Positions 43,053 through 51,172 of a DNA stretch of 64,000 bases are shown here, piece by piece. The position numbers were made by a program, and so were the translations under genes. The notes beneath the pieces are model-generated. The model worked only from the letters and a program-made list of their open reading frames with translations, was not told the DNA's origin and did no database searches. Within the stretch, counting starts at the first letter, position 1, and each line of letters starts with the position of its first letter. The DNA is taken from NCBI RefSeq assembly GCF_018863395.1, contig NZ_JAHKRR010000002.1, positions 558,001-622,000 on the forward strand. The letters are read 5' to 3'. The DNA comes from Sinomicrobium weinanense (lineage in GTDB: Bacteria; Bacteroidota; Bacteroidia; Flavobacteriales; Flavobacteriaceae).

Positions 43053-43087
43053 ATCCCCTGCCGCTTATTTCCGGCAGGGGATTTTTT
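43053..43087 (+). terminator. rho-independent terminator of hsp20
   Basis: ATCCCCTGCCG (43053-43063) pairs perfectly with CGGCAGGGGAT (43072-43082) and is followed by a run of Ts. Confidence 0.9.
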
Positions 43088-43175
43088 TATTAAGCTAAAC
43101 TCATTATTAACGTGAATAATGCTTAAACTCTCTGGATCAAAAACATTTAAAAATTACAACCTTTATTTGAGATTT

Positions 43176-43357
43176 AAAAAAGGCTCCCCTCTTCAGATGA
43201 AGGGAGGTGGTCCCGATTTCAATCGGGATCGGAGGGTTTGAAGGCCCAAGCCATTGGATAAATACAAAAGTTGGGGATATACCCAGGATTTGGGCCTTCA
43301 AACTCCCCGTCCCGCAAGCGAGACACCCCTCTTCATCTGAAGAGGGGAGCCTTTTTT
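43176..43357. repeat. 182-bp nested palindromic element (MITE- or REP-like)
   Basis: The outer arms are perfect over 26 bases (43176-43201 and 43332-43357; they begin AAAAAAGGCTCCCCTCTTCA). Inner arms also pair: GTTTGAAGGCCCAA with TTGGGCCTTCAAAC. The left half contains a further small dyad, TCCCGAT-TTCA-ATCGGGA. About 40 unpaired bases form the tip. There is no ORF, and I see no clear target-site duplication. Confidence 0.85.
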
Positions 43358-43402
43358 CTTATCCATTATTCACATTATTATCAACAAAATTCCAGTATTC
43401 GT

Positions 43403-43921
43403 TTATTTTCGTCCCGGAGGATATTTACCGAACACTTTTTGCACCACTTTACGGTACATCTGTTCCCTGGCTTCCGGGCTGGAATTGTTACCTATTTTGG
43501 CTTCATAGACGCCTTGCCAGAAAAGGTCGTCCTTTTGAGCGTCGATAAGATCGAAAGTGATTTCCTGGGTCGTAGAGTTTGAACGGATGGGAATACCTCC
43601 CGAAATACCAAAACCTCCACGCCTTCCACCACTTCCTATACCAATCCCTACGGAACTGTTATACGGGGTTTCGTATTGCCTGGTAAAAATATTGATATAC
43701 ATATCCGGATTGTCCGACCGTACAAAGCCCCTGCTTCTGAGCAATGCTTCGGTTTGGGCAATAATACGTTTTTCATCGAGCTGGTTCAGCCCGGAGTTCA
43801 TTTCCGGATAAAAGCTAAACGTTTTATAAGCCGAAAAATCCGCGCCCCGGTCGTAATCGATCCTTGCCGTAGAACAAGCTACAAACAGAACAGACAAAAA
43901 GAAGATCTTAAGAAATCGCAT
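43403..43921 (-). CDS. DUF4136 lipoprotein
   Basis: A 172-residue protein with signal peptide and lipobox (MRFLKIFFLSVLFVAC, Cys16), then the DUF4136 pattern: YDRGADFSAYKTFSFYP, a Gly-rich loop (GIGIGSGGRRGGFGISGG, about 92-109) and the C-terminal VQKVFGKYPPGRK. DUF4136 lipoproteins are common in Bacteroidota outer membranes; the function is unknown. It lies downstream of the MRJP-like gene on the same strand, 72 bp away. Confidence 0.88.
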   Translation of the reverse strand: MRFLKIFFLSVLFVACSTARIDYDRGADFSAYKTFSFYPEMNSGLNQLDEKRIIAQTEALLRSRGFVRSDNPDMYINIFTRQYETPYNSSVGIGIGSGGRRGGFGISGGIPIRSNSTTQEITFDLIDAQKDDLFWQGVYEAKIGNNSSPEAREQMYRKVVQKVFGKYPPGRK

Positions 43922-43993
43922 AACACATCGCTTTTCTCAAAATTACGGAAAAATTGCCACTTTCACCTCCGGAAAATATAAGTTGCAGACTAT

Positions 43994-45016
43994 CTACTCC
44001 GGAAGTTTCACTTTGTTAATGGTAAACTCCATATCGTCAATACTCCCTTCTACTTCATGTATCCTCGAATTGGTATAGTACAAATAGCCATCGTAAACAC
44101 CAAAAGTGTCCGCCCATCGGACATCTTCTCCTTCCACCAGGGTCTCAATGGTTTTACGGTCCGGCGCCAGATATTGGATCTTATTGTTTTCAAGGTCGGC
44201 AAAATAGAGGTTCCCCCTTTTGTCTATGATCATTCCGTCGGGTGCAGCAGTCTTTATTTTAAAAGGTTTTACGGTCTTCAACTTTTCCGGATCCAGCAGG
44301 TCTTCGGTCTTTATCCCGTAAAGCGTATATCCCGTCAATGCATGGAAATAGAGTACATCATTTTTAGTGTCCAGTGCAATCCCATCCGAATGCACTTCAG
44401 CCTTCAAGGGTTTATCACCAAAAGTAAGATGGTCCGCTTCTGCCGTTGTAAACCGATGTCCGTCCAGCACCCTGGTAAAAGTACGGTTCCGTTTATCTAC
44501 GATGATCAGCCCCGGCCTTTTGGAATCTGTTAGATATATCTTATCCTTTTTGACATCTACCCTCAGGTCATTTACATAGGAATCTTCTTTTACCACGCCG
44601 TCCGGCAGTACATAAGTATCTTTTAAGGTATCGTTCCCGAGATCATATACATAGATTTTTGGCGAAGTAATAATCCCGGAAAACATGGGATTGGCAGTTT
44701 CCAAAACATACAGCTCCTCCCCGCTGGCCACTACGGACTGTATACCAATAAATTTTTCACCTGCCGGATCGCCCACCTCCCAGGAATTTACAGTTTTATC
44801 CGGATAGGGTTTATAGTTTCCATCGGGAAAAACCTCTACAATTGAAAAGGGCACACCTTTCCTCCACCTGGGGAAATTAGCAAAAATCCTTCCGCTTTCG
44901 GTTACGGTAACGCCGGTTACCTGAACTCCTTTAAAGGAAGCCACTCCAATAACACTGCTTTGTGCTTTTAAAATAACAGGAAAAATAAGGACTAAAACGA
45001 TAAATGATCTTTTCAT
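43994..45016 (-). CDS. major royal jelly protein/Yellow-like beta-propeller, exported
   Basis: A 340-residue protein with signal peptide MKRSFIVLVLIFPVILKAQ. The mature protein is a six-bladed propeller of the MRJP/Yellow type: VTESGRIFANFPRW, VNDLRVDVKK, YLTDSKRPGLIIVD, HSDGIALDTK and PDGMIIDKRGNLYFAD. Bacterial members are of unknown function, possibly lactonase-like or quinone-related. It is divergent from an HxlR-family regulator 86 bp away, which probably controls it; HxlR proteins often sense quinones, diamide or aldehydes. Confidence 0.85.
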   Translation of the reverse strand: MKRSFIVLVLIFPVILKAQSSVIGVASFKGVQVTGVTVTESGRIFANFPRWRKGVPFSIVEVFPDGNYKPYPDKTVNSWEVGDPAGEKFIGIQSVVASGEELYVLETANPMFSGIITSPKIYVYDLGNDTLKDTYVLPDGVVKEDSYVNDLRVDVKKDKIYLTDSKRPGLIIVDKRNRTFTRVLDGHRFTTAEADHLTFGDKPLKAEVHSDGIALDTKNDVLYFHALTGYTLYGIKTEDLLDPEKLKTVKPFKIKTAAPDGMIIDKRGNLYFADLENNKIQYLAPDRKTIETLVEGEDVRWADTFGVYDGYLYYTNSRIHEVEGSIDDMEFTINKVKLPE

Positions 45017-45023
45017 TTTTTAT

Positions 45024-45092
45024 ACTATAAAAATTATAGTTGCAAAACTAAATACAGTTAAATAGCTTTGCAATAACTATCCAAAAGGATAG
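45024..45092. promoter_or_regulatory. HxlR operator candidates and promoter in MRJP-like / hxlR gap
   Basis: Two dyads lie in the 86-bp gap: ACTATAA-AAA-TTATAGT (45024-45040) and CTATCC-AAAA-GGATAG (45077-45092). A promoter with TTG at 45040 and TAGCTTTG at 45063-45070 (20-base spacing) points to the regulator gene and lies between the dyads. CTATCC/GGATAG recurs before the second HxlR gene at 51126-51139. Confidence 0.55.
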
Positions 45093-45102
45093 GTGGTAAA
45101 AA

Positions 45103-45483
45103 ATGGGACTGATCTGCGAAACAGAGTTATATAAGATAGGAGACAAACTGTACCCGTGTGGCACCAGTATCACCATGGCATTTATAGGTGGAAAGTGGAA
45201 AACGGTGATCCTGTCTCACCTGAAACAAGGGACTATGCGGTATAGCGAGCTTCGGAAAAAACTCCCGGTCATCACGGAAAGGACACTCAGCATTCAGCTA
45301 AAACAGATGGAGGAGGACGGTATTGTAAACCGTAAAGTATACACCTCAAAACCCCCGTTAAAGGTAGAATATTCGCTTACGGATTTTGGCAGAACACTTA
45401 TCCCCGTACTGGAAGTTATTGCAGGCTGGGGAGATCAATTTGCCGAAAAAAACGCCCGGATAGTGAAAAACGACAGGCTATAA
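45103..45483 (+). CDS. HxlR-family winged-helix regulator
   Basis: A 126-residue protein with Cys5 near the start (MGLICETELY) and Cys19 in YPCG. The HxlR signature is IGGKWKTVILSHLKQGTMRY, then TERTLSIQLKQMEEDG and KVEYSLTDFG. Members such as YodB and HypR sense electrophiles or oxidants through an N-terminal Cys. It is divergent from the MRJP-like gene and probably autoregulates from the dyads in the shared gap. Confidence 0.92.
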   Translation: MGLICETELYKIGDKLYPCGTSITMAFIGGKWKTVILSHLKQGTMRYSELRKKLPVITERTLSIQLKQMEEDGIVNRKVYTSKPPLKVEYSLTDFGRTLIPVLEVIAGWGDQFAEKNARIVKNDRL

Positions 45484-45523
45484 CCTGTGTTTTTTTCTTT
45501 TCTCGAACCCCAATATAACCCGC

Positions 45524-46534
45524 TCACACTTCCTCTTTATTCAGCATCTCCCACAGCTTGTCTTTCAGTTCCTGCATCCCCTGCTGGGCTACGGAAGAAA
45601 TGAACATATAGGACACACCATCAAAAGCATCGGTGAGCTCCTTTTGGACCTCGGCTTTCAGCTCATCGTCGAGCATATCCGATTTGGAGATGGCAATAAA
45701 ACGGTCCTTGTCGAGCATTTCGGGATTGTAACGGCGGAGTTCGTCCAGTAATATCCCGTATTCTTTTTTAATATCCTTACTGTCCGCCGGAATCAGGAAC
45801 AACAGGGTTGAATTTCTTTCTATATGGCGCAGAAAATAATGCCCGAGGCCTTTCCCTTCGGCAGCACCTTCTATGATCCCGGGAATATCTGCCATGACAA
45901 AGGTCTGAAAATCCCGGTGCTGTACGATGCCCAGGTTGGGCTTTAGCGTAGTAAATTCGTAATCGGCGATCTTGGGCCTGGCTGCGGTCATTACAGAAAG
46001 GAGGGTTGATTTTCCCGCATTCGGAAAGCCTACAAGACCGACATCGGCCAGGACCTTCAGTTCCAGGGTTATATTCTTTTCTTCTCCTTCCAGTCCGGGT
46101 TGCGCATAGCGGGGAGTCTGGTTGGTAGCACTTTTGAAATGCCAGTTACCCAGTCCGCCCTTACCTCCCCGGGCTATCACTTTTTCTTCACCGTCCCCGG
46201 TAATTTCCAAAAGGGTCTTTCCCGTCTCGGTATCCTTGACCACCGTTCCCAGGGGAACATCCATATAGGTATCCTCTCCATCTGCCCCCGTACTGCGGTT
46301 TTTACTTCCGTCTCCCCCGTGGCCTGCCTTGAAGTGTTTCTTGAACTTAAAATTAAAAAGTGTCCAGAGGTTTTTATTTCCCCGGATAATAACGTGTCCG
46401 CCCCGCCCGCCGTCACCGCCATCGGGACCTCCCTTGGCTACGTACTTTTCCCGGTGCAAATGGGCAGACCCCTTGCCTCCTTTTCCGGAGGACACATATA
46501 TTTTTACATAATCTACAAAATTCCCCTCCGTCAT
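45524..46534 (-). CDS. obg: GTPase Obg
   Basis: A 336-residue protein. The glycine-rich Obg fold is at 1-160 ([19 protein letters not shown]). The G domain has [11 protein letters not shown] (G1), [20 protein letters not shown] (G3 and switch II) and ISKSD (G4). It lacks the long C-terminal extension of some Obg proteins. It is a ribosome-associated GTPase for 50S maturation and stress control, normally essential. It has its own TACCTTTG promoter between it and the Hpt-Adk gene. Confidence 0.96.
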   Translation of the reverse strand: MTEGNFVDYVKIYVSSGKGGKGSAHLHREKYVAKGGPDGGDGGRGGHVIIRGNKNLWTLFNFKFKKHFKAGHGGDGSKNRSTGADGEDTYMDVPLGTVVKDTETGKTLLEITGDGEEKVIARGGKGGLGNWHFKSATNQTPRYAQPGLEGEEKNITLELKVLADVGLVGFPNAGKSTLLSVMTAARPKIADYEFTTLKPNLGIVQHRDFQTFVMADIPGIIEGAAEGKGLGHYFLRHIERNSTLLFLIPADSKDIKKEYGILLDELRRYNPEMLDKDRFIAISKSDMLDDELKAEVQKELTDAFDGVSYMFISSVAQQGMQELKDKLWEMLNKEEV

Positions 46535-46568
46535 CTTCTTGCCGTGGCTTTTTTAAATAAAATTAATG

Positions 46569-46576
46569 CAAAGGTA
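46569..46576 (-). promoter_or_regulatory. obg: obg -7 promoter element
   Basis: On the minus strand this reads TACCTTTG, followed by CA, 35 bases before the obg ATG. It lies in the 57-bp gap after the Hpt-Adk stop, so obg can be transcribed independently. Confidence 0.6.
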
Positions 46577-46591
46577 CAAAGTCCTGTACCC

Positions 46592-47719
46592 CTACCCTTT
46601 GACCACCTCCAGGTTTTCGATAACCCCGGAAAGACGTGTGGTGATCTCTTCTATGGAACCGATGCCGTTAACACTGAAAAACTTGCCCTGTTCCTTGTAA
46701 TAATTCATCAAAGGCGCTGTTTTTTTGTTGTACTCTTCGAAACGGTTCCTTATTTTTTCTTCGTCCTGGTCGTCGCTTCTCCCGCTTATTTTTCCCCTTT
46801 CGAGCAGGCGGTTGATCAGCACCTCGTCATCAGCTTCCAGGGCTATGGTAGCATTGACCTCCATTCCTTCGGTGTGCAACAGGTTGTCCAGGGCTTCGGC
46901 CTGGGCGGTTGTTCTTGGAAAACCATCAAAAATAAACCCTCGGGCACCTATGTTTTTTTCCACTTCGGCCTGTAACATATTTATGGTCACCTCATCGGGC
47001 ACCAATCCTCCCGCATCGATATAGGTCTTGGCCAGTTTGCCAAGCTCGGTTTCGTTCTTGATGTTGTAGCGAAACACCTCTCCGGTAGAAATGTGTACCA
47101 GATTATATTTTTCCTTTAAAAAAGCTGCCTGTGTTCCTTTTCCCGCTCCGGGTTTTCCAAAGAGCACTAAATTTATCATGTCTTTTTCTTTTAATTGATA
47201 TATTTCGGGCAGGTTCCTTCCCAGGCCGTCGTAGTCCAGTCCGTAACCTACGATAAACCTGTTGGGAAGCTCCATCCCTATGTAATCTATTTTTAATTGC
47301 TGTTTATATGCTTCGGGTTTGTAAAACAATGTAGCTACTCTCAGGCCCTTGATCTTCATGCCCGAAAATATGCGGTGTATCTCCACCAGGGTGTTCCCTG
47401 TATCCACGATATCTTCCAGCACTACAACCGTCCTGCCTTCCAGGTTTTCACTCAGGCCTACGAGCTGTTGTACCCGCCCGGAAGAAGAGGTGCCGCTGTA
47501 AGAAGCTAATTTAACAAAAGATATTTCACAGTCTTCCGGATATTGTTTTAAAAAATCGGCCGCGAACATAAAAGCGCCGTTGAGGATGGCCACAAATACA
47601 GGTACCTCGCCCTTCAGGTCTGCGCAGACGTCTTGCGTCAGGCGTCCTATAGCCGCGTCGATCTCTGCGGAAGATATAAAAGGTTCAAAGTATTTGTCGT
47701 GAAGTTTTATAATTCCCAT
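46592..47719 (-). CDS. hypoxanthine phosphoribosyltransferase-adenylate kinase fusion
   Basis: A 375-residue bifunctional nucleotide enzyme. Residues 1-178 are Hpt with the PRPP loop VVVLEDIVDTGNT (98-110). Residues 181-375 are a short adenylate kinase with P-loop GKPGAGKGTQ (188-197), TGEVFR, GFIFDGFPRT and the R-x-D-D-x-x-E region (GRSDDQDEE). The large LID insertion of long-form adenylate kinases is absent. A Met at 181 begins the kinase and could allow internal initiation. Hpt salvages hypoxanthine/guanine to IMP/GMP; Adk interconverts AMP, ADP and ATP. The fusion is, to my knowledge, characteristic of Flavobacteriaceae. Confidence 0.95.
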   Translation of the reverse strand: MGIIKLHDKYFEPFISSAEIDAAIGRLTQDVCADLKGEVPVFVAILNGAFMFAADFLKQYPEDCEISFVKLASYSGTSSSGRVQQLVGLSENLEGRTVVVLEDIVDTGNTLVEIHRIFSGMKIKGLRVATLFYKPEAYKQQLKIDYIGMELPNRFIVGYGLDYDGLGRNLPEIYQLKEKDMINLVLFGKPGAGKGTQAAFLKEKYNLVHISTGEVFRYNIKNETELGKLAKTYIDAGGLVPDEVTINMLQAEVEKNIGARGFIFDGFPRTTAQAEALDNLLHTEGMEVNATIALEADDEVLINRLLERGKISGRSDDQDEEKIRNRFEEYNKKTAPLMNYYKEQGKFFSVNGIGSIEEITTRLSGVIENLEVVKG

Positions 47720-47765
47720 TCAAAAAATATCTTCAAAAAACCAGCTTGTTACGTTTATAAAGGGA

Positions 47766-47773
47766 CAAATATA
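47766..47773 (-). promoter_or_regulatory. hpt-adk -7 promoter element
   Basis: On the minus strand this reads TATATTTG, matching TAnnTTTG, 47 bases before the fusion ATG. Confidence 0.55.
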
Positions 47774-47785
47774 CTATATTTTTCA

Positions 47786-47813
47786 GACGGAGGATGGGTG
47801 ACCGGTGACCGAA
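47786..47813. repeat. heptad array 3' of the OsmC fusion
   Basis: Four heptads in phase: GACGGAG, GATGGGT, GACCGGT, GACCGAA. The words resemble those at 12738-12800. It lies between the OsmC-fusion stop and the hpt-adk promoter. Confidence 0.6.
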
Positions 47814-47893
47814 GTTTTTATAACTGTGTTTTTTAAACAAACGAAAGCTGTCATGTGATCTTTGACAGGCTTTATTACATCAAAACAAATGCC

Positions 47894-48526
47894 TTACGGC
47901 TCCTTTTTGATGGAAAGCGCACCGGAAGGGCATTTTCCTACCTGCTCCACGATCTTATCCACAGGAGCGCCATCCATGTTCACCCACGGATGTTTTTTGG
48001 GATTGAACACCGAATACAGCCCGCGCCAGCACTTTTCCGAATGGATGCACAGATTGGGCTTCCAGACCACGGTAGTACCTTCTTTGGTATATTCCTTAAC
48101 GATGCCTTCGTCCAGTTTATCCACTTTTTCCAGGGTCATTTCCACGTTTTGCTTCAGCATAAGGCTTACAGGGCATTTTTCACCGATCTCCATGAGGCGG
48201 TCTTCCTGCTCTTTCGGAAGCTCTTTTTCAAAGACCACTTCTTTCTTTATTTTCTGTCGTATCCCGTCATTACCCATCACGGACAACCGGGAGGCGTGCA
48301 CCTTTATCTTCCCTACGTCCCATCCCTTGCGTTGGGCATACATTCGCATGGTTATCGCAGTACAGGAAGCCAAAGCCCCCAGCAAATAATCGGTAGGTGA
48401 AGGTTGTTTGTCCTTGCCGCCCGCACTCACAGGTTCGTCCACATAAAACACATGTTTACTGGTAATTACCTGTGTAAAATAATCATCCAGGCCGTTACTG
48501 GCCACCGCTTCGTTCTTTTTTGCCAT
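47894..48526 (-). CDS. OsmC-family peroxidase domain fused to a mono-cluster Fe-S domain
   Basis: A 210-residue fusion. Residues 1-140 are OsmC/Ohr-like with the two redox cysteines Cys55 (ALASCTAITMRMYA) and Cys118 (GEKCPV). Residues about 150-210 are a DUF1271/Fer4_19-type iron-sulfur domain with C160-x-H-x3-C166 and C199-P-S-G-A-L. The first reduces organic hydroperoxides or related substrates through a thiol cycle; the second could feed electrons or sense redox state. Bacillithiol (see bshA) is a conceivable thiol partner, but that is speculation. Confidence 0.88.
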   Translation of the reverse strand: MAKKNEAVASNGLDDYFTQVITSKHVFYVDEPVSAGGKDKQPSPTDYLLGALASCTAITMRMYAQRKGWDVGKIKVHASRLSVMGNDGIRQKIKKEVVFEKELPKEQEDRLMEIGEKCPVSLMLKQNVEMTLEKVDKLDEGIVKEYTKEGTTVVWKPNLCIHSEKCWRGLYSVFNPKKHPWVNMDGAPVDKIVEQVGKCPSGALSIKKEP

Positions 48527-48930
48527 GATTTTTTGTGTTTGATATTCTTTGGTTGCTGTATTTTACAAGATACGATAAAATTTGAAGGGAGGGGGAGAGT
48601 TTTGGAGTTGGGGAGTTTTTGGGTGCAATATAACAAGGGGAGCCCCCTCTGCCCTGGTATCCCTTACTTCGGCTTTAGTTTATCCTCAGCTCGCCTGCAC
48701 TGAGCTTGTCGAAGTGCCGAAGGGCTCAGCACAGGTAAAGGGAGAATACGTATCTTTTAAACCTTATTTTTTTATTCCTGCATTACAATATTGGACACTC
48801 AGTCTCCATGTCACCCGGTCCCCTTGTCGCCAAGTCAATAAAATTGACGGACTTTACCTAAAAACAACTCCTAATTCCATAAGAATCCATATTTTTATAT
48901 CGCCAAACACAGCACTGAAAAACACAACAC
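48527..48930. other. divergent gap OsmC fusion / DUF1905 with repeat remnants
   Basis: A 404-bp region with no credible gene. It contains an 8-bp-period purine-rich stretch at about 48591-48617 (AGTT cores 8 bases apart), a GAGCCCCCTCTGCCC stretch reminiscent of the 43176 palindrome ends, and a CCTGAGC/GTCGAAGG element near 48690-48730. Possible start sites of the flanking genes are not obvious. Confidence 0.5.
48690..48730. repeat. CCTGAGC/GTCGAAGG dispersed element
   Basis: CTGCACTGAGCTTGTCGAAG is followed by TGCCGAAGGGCTCAGCAC. The half CTGAGCTTGTCGAAG is the common form of this family, and the second half is an inverted partial copy (GCTCAG). Confidence 0.6.
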
Positions 48931-49443
48931 ATGGCACCCAAACCCTTAGTGGACAAAAAATACCTGCTGGAAAAATTTCCGGGTAAAGGCGGATGGACCT
49001 ACGCAGCCCTCCCCGAGATTAACCAGCAAAGGGACAAATATTTCGGAATGCTCCGGGTATATGGCGAAATAGACGGGCATCCGCTTACCGGAAAGACCCT
49101 GATGCCCAAAGGAAACGGTATAATGTTCCTGCCCGTAAATGCATCTGTCCGTAAGGCCATCGGCAAAGGTGAAGGCGATCATGTACACCTGAAATTATAT
49201 CCGGAAAAACCCTTTGCTGAGGAAAAGGCCGTAGATTTTTCTTCAGGCACCCCTCTTAAAATCCCGGAAGACATCATGGATTGTTTTAAAACAGAACCCC
49301 CTGAAGCCTATCGGAACTTTCAGCATTTGCCGGAAGATCAAAAACGACACTGGTTGCAATGGATATATGAGGTAAAGCAGGAAGACAGCCGTGCCGAAAG
49401 GATTGTAAAAATGATGGACAACCTTTTATACAGCACCAGATGA
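48931..49443 (+). CDS. DUF1905/YdeI (OmpD-associated)-like protein
   Basis: A 170-residue protein. Residues about 1-95 are a DUF1905 beta-barrel (YGEIDGHPLTGKTLMPKGNG, then MFLPVNASVRKAIGKGEGD). The C-terminal helices (NFQHLPEDQKRHWLQWIYEV, then AERIVKMMDNL) match the YdeI/OmdA family. The function is unknown; bacteriocin-protection has been suggested for this family. Its stop overlaps the start of the next gene by 4 bp, indicating translational coupling with the GNAT protein. Confidence 0.85.
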   Translation: MAPKPLVDKKYLLEKFPGKGGWTYAALPEINQQRDKYFGMLRVYGEIDGHPLTGKTLMPKGNGIMFLPVNASVRKAIGKGEGDHVHLKLYPEKPFAEEKAVDFSSGTPLKIPEDIMDCFKTEPPEAYRNFQHLPEDQKRHWLQWIYEVKQEDSRAERIVKMMDNLLYSTR

Positions 49444-49928
49444 GCCGTAAACTGACTTATACTGCCGCCACACCGGAAGACCACGAACTCCTTACCCGGA
49501 CCGCCAGGACCTCCAAGCAATACTGGGGCTATGCCGATCATCTGATGAAGTTATGGCAGGAAGAATTGACCATAAGCCCGGACTATATCACCCGAAATGA
49601 TGTGATAAAAATAGAAGGGACACAGGGTTTTATCGGTTTTTATGCCCTGGTAGACAAAGAAAAGGGGCACTGGGAAGTAGACCATTTCTGGTTACTGCCC
49701 GATTACATCAGGAAAGGATATGGCACACGGATATTTGAGCATATCCTGAAACACATCAAGGAAAAGGGCGGCAGATCCGTATCACTGGCCTCCGACCCTC
49801 ATGCCAAAGGGTTTTACGACAAAATGGGCGGCTCCGTCATTCAGCGCGAACCGAGTAAGGTTCCCGGTCGCTTCCTCGATGTTTACGAATTCCGGGTAAA
49901 AAAGAAGGACAGATCTTTCAAGGAATAG
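49440..49928 (+). CDS. GNAT-family N-acetyltransferase
   Basis: A 162-residue single GNAT domain. The acetyl-CoA loop is LLPDYIRKGYGTRIFEHIL (R-K-G-Y-G-T), preceded by the WEVDHFW strand and followed by SDPHAKGFYDKMGG, the usual beta-5/alpha-4. The substrate is unknown (small amine, peptide or protein N-terminus). It overlaps the DUF1905 gene by 4 bp and precedes the UDG gene by 30 bp, so the three form one operon. Confidence 0.9.
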   Translation: MSRKLTYTAATPEDHELLTRTARTSKQYWGYADHLMKLWQEELTISPDYITRNDVIKIEGTQGFIGFYALVDKEKGHWEVDHFWLLPDYIRKGYGTRIFEHILKHIKEKGGRSVSLASDPHAKGFYDKMGGSVIQREPSKVPGRFLDVYEFRVKKKDRSFKE

Positions 49929-49958
49929 CACTAACGGCAAAAGGACACCAATAACAAT

Positions 49959-50528
49959 ATGGAACAACTGCTCAAAGATATCAGGAGCTGTCAGGTATGT
50001 GCCCCGCACCTGGAGCTGGGCCCCAACCCCGTACTGACCGCACATCCCGACAGCAAAATTGTGATCATCGGCCAGGCTCCCGGTGCCATCGTGCACAAAA
50101 GCGGCATTCCGTGGGATGACAAAAGCGGGGACAACCTCCGGCAATGGATGCAGATCGACAGGGACACTTTTTACAATGCCGAAGAAGTGGCGTTGATCCC
50201 CATGGGTTTCTGCTATCCGGGCAAAGGAAAATCGGGTGACCTTCCGCCCCGGAAGGAATGTGCCCCGCTGTGGCACCCTGCCCTCTGGAAGCAGATGAAA
50301 CAGGTAAAACTCATCCTGCTTATCGGCGCCTATGCCCAGGGATACTATTTGCAGGACCTGAAAAAAAAGACCCTCACCGAAACCGTAAAGAACTTCGAGG
50401 AATACCTTCCGAAATACTTTGTACTGCCCCATCCCTCTCCGAGAAATAACATATGGAGGGCCAAAAATCCGTGGTTTGACAAAGAGGTAATCCCCCGGTT
50501 AAGAAGTAAAATCAAGGAATGCCTGTAA
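49959..50528 (+). CDS. uracil-DNA glycosylase superfamily protein
   Basis: A 189-residue protein with the two family motifs: GQAPGAIVHKSGIPWDDKSG (motif 1) and LPHPSPRNNIW (motif 2, H-P-S-P). CQVCAPH near the N-terminus has the cysteine spacing of clustered family-4-type Fe-S enzymes, but only two of the usual four Cys are obvious (more lie at GFC and KEC). It probably excises uracil or related bases in base-excision repair. It is the last gene of the DUF1905-GNAT-UDG operon. Confidence 0.85.
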   Translation: MEQLLKDIRSCQVCAPHLELGPNPVLTAHPDSKIVIIGQAPGAIVHKSGIPWDDKSGDNLRQWMQIDRDTFYNAEEVALIPMGFCYPGKGKSGDLPPRKECAPLWHPALWKQMKQVKLILLIGAYAQGYYLQDLKKKTLTETVKNFEEYLPKYFVLPHPSPRNNIWRAKNPWFDKEVIPRLRSKIKECL

Positions 50529-50637
50529 ACAGTATGTGACACGTACTTTCCTGTTTTTATAAGATCGGCTTTTCCCCTCAACAAAATATCACCGGCAGAC
50601 TAACTTTAAGGGATTGTTCCCGGTTCAGCCTTCAGCA

Positions 50638-51051
50638 TTATTTTGCTCTGGTCATTATCGGCTCCTTTTTCGATCTTCCCCAGGCAATGAACACAGCTAT
50701 AATACCAAAACAGATGTTTATGCCGATCTGAGAGGCCTCTCCCCTTAAAATATGAAAAACACCTGCTGCCATCATCAGGGCTACCACTCCATAGGCGGCA
50801 AAAACAGTGAGCCGGGGCCGGATGCGAAACAGTGCCGGAAAGACCAATCCCACCGCGGCCGATAGATCCAGTATTCCTGTCAGGATGACCAACCCGGAAT
50901 TATCGGCCGTCCAGGGCCACATTTCAACTAATTTATCAGCAGGCTGAAATAGCTTCATCACTCCTGCCCAGATAAGCACAGCAGCTAAAATCACTTGTGC
51001 TATCCAAAGGATAATGTGCATTGTTCCCCATGTTTTTTGTTCATTTGTCAT
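50638..51051 (-). CDS. DoxX-like integral membrane protein
   Basis: A 137-residue protein with four hydrophobic helices (about 8-28, 50-70, 79-97, 105-125). The first contains ILAAVLIWAGVMKLFQP, the DoxX-family K-x-x pattern. DoxX proteins are often under redox or antibiotic regulators; some take part in respiratory or thiol metabolism. It is divergent from an HxlR regulator 121 bp away, which probably represses it. Confidence 0.85.
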   Translation of the reverse strand: MTNEQKTWGTMHIILWIAQVILAAVLIWAGVMKLFQPADKLVEMWPWTADNSGLVILTGILDLSAAVGLVFPALFRIRPRLTVFAAYGVVALMMAAGVFHILRGEASQIGINICFGIIAVFIAWGRSKKEPIMTRAK

Positions 51052-51106
51052 GGTCGTATATCTTTTAGATTTTATAAAAACAAAATTATCTATATTTGCT
51101 TTCCAT

Positions 51107-51139
51107 CAGATAGTACTTTCCCCATGGATAGCACTATCC
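51107..51139. promoter_or_regulatory. HxlR operator candidate in doxX / hxlR gap
   Basis: GGATAG-CA-CTATCC (51126-51139) is a perfect dyad, preceded by GATAGTA (about 51109). The CTATCC half-site is the same as at the other HxlR locus (45077-45092), although there it is arranged outward with a 4-base spacer. Confidence 0.5.
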
Positions 51140-51172
51140 AATGAGAAAGTAATGTAATCCAAAACAGAAGTT

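Larger units (their letters stand above)
43019..43402. other. gap hsp20 / DUF4136: terminator plus 182-bp palindrome
   Basis: A 384-bp gap with no gene. It contains the hsp20 terminator (43053-43087) and the large nested palindrome (43176-43357). The rest is AT-rich and featureless. Confidence 0.7.
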
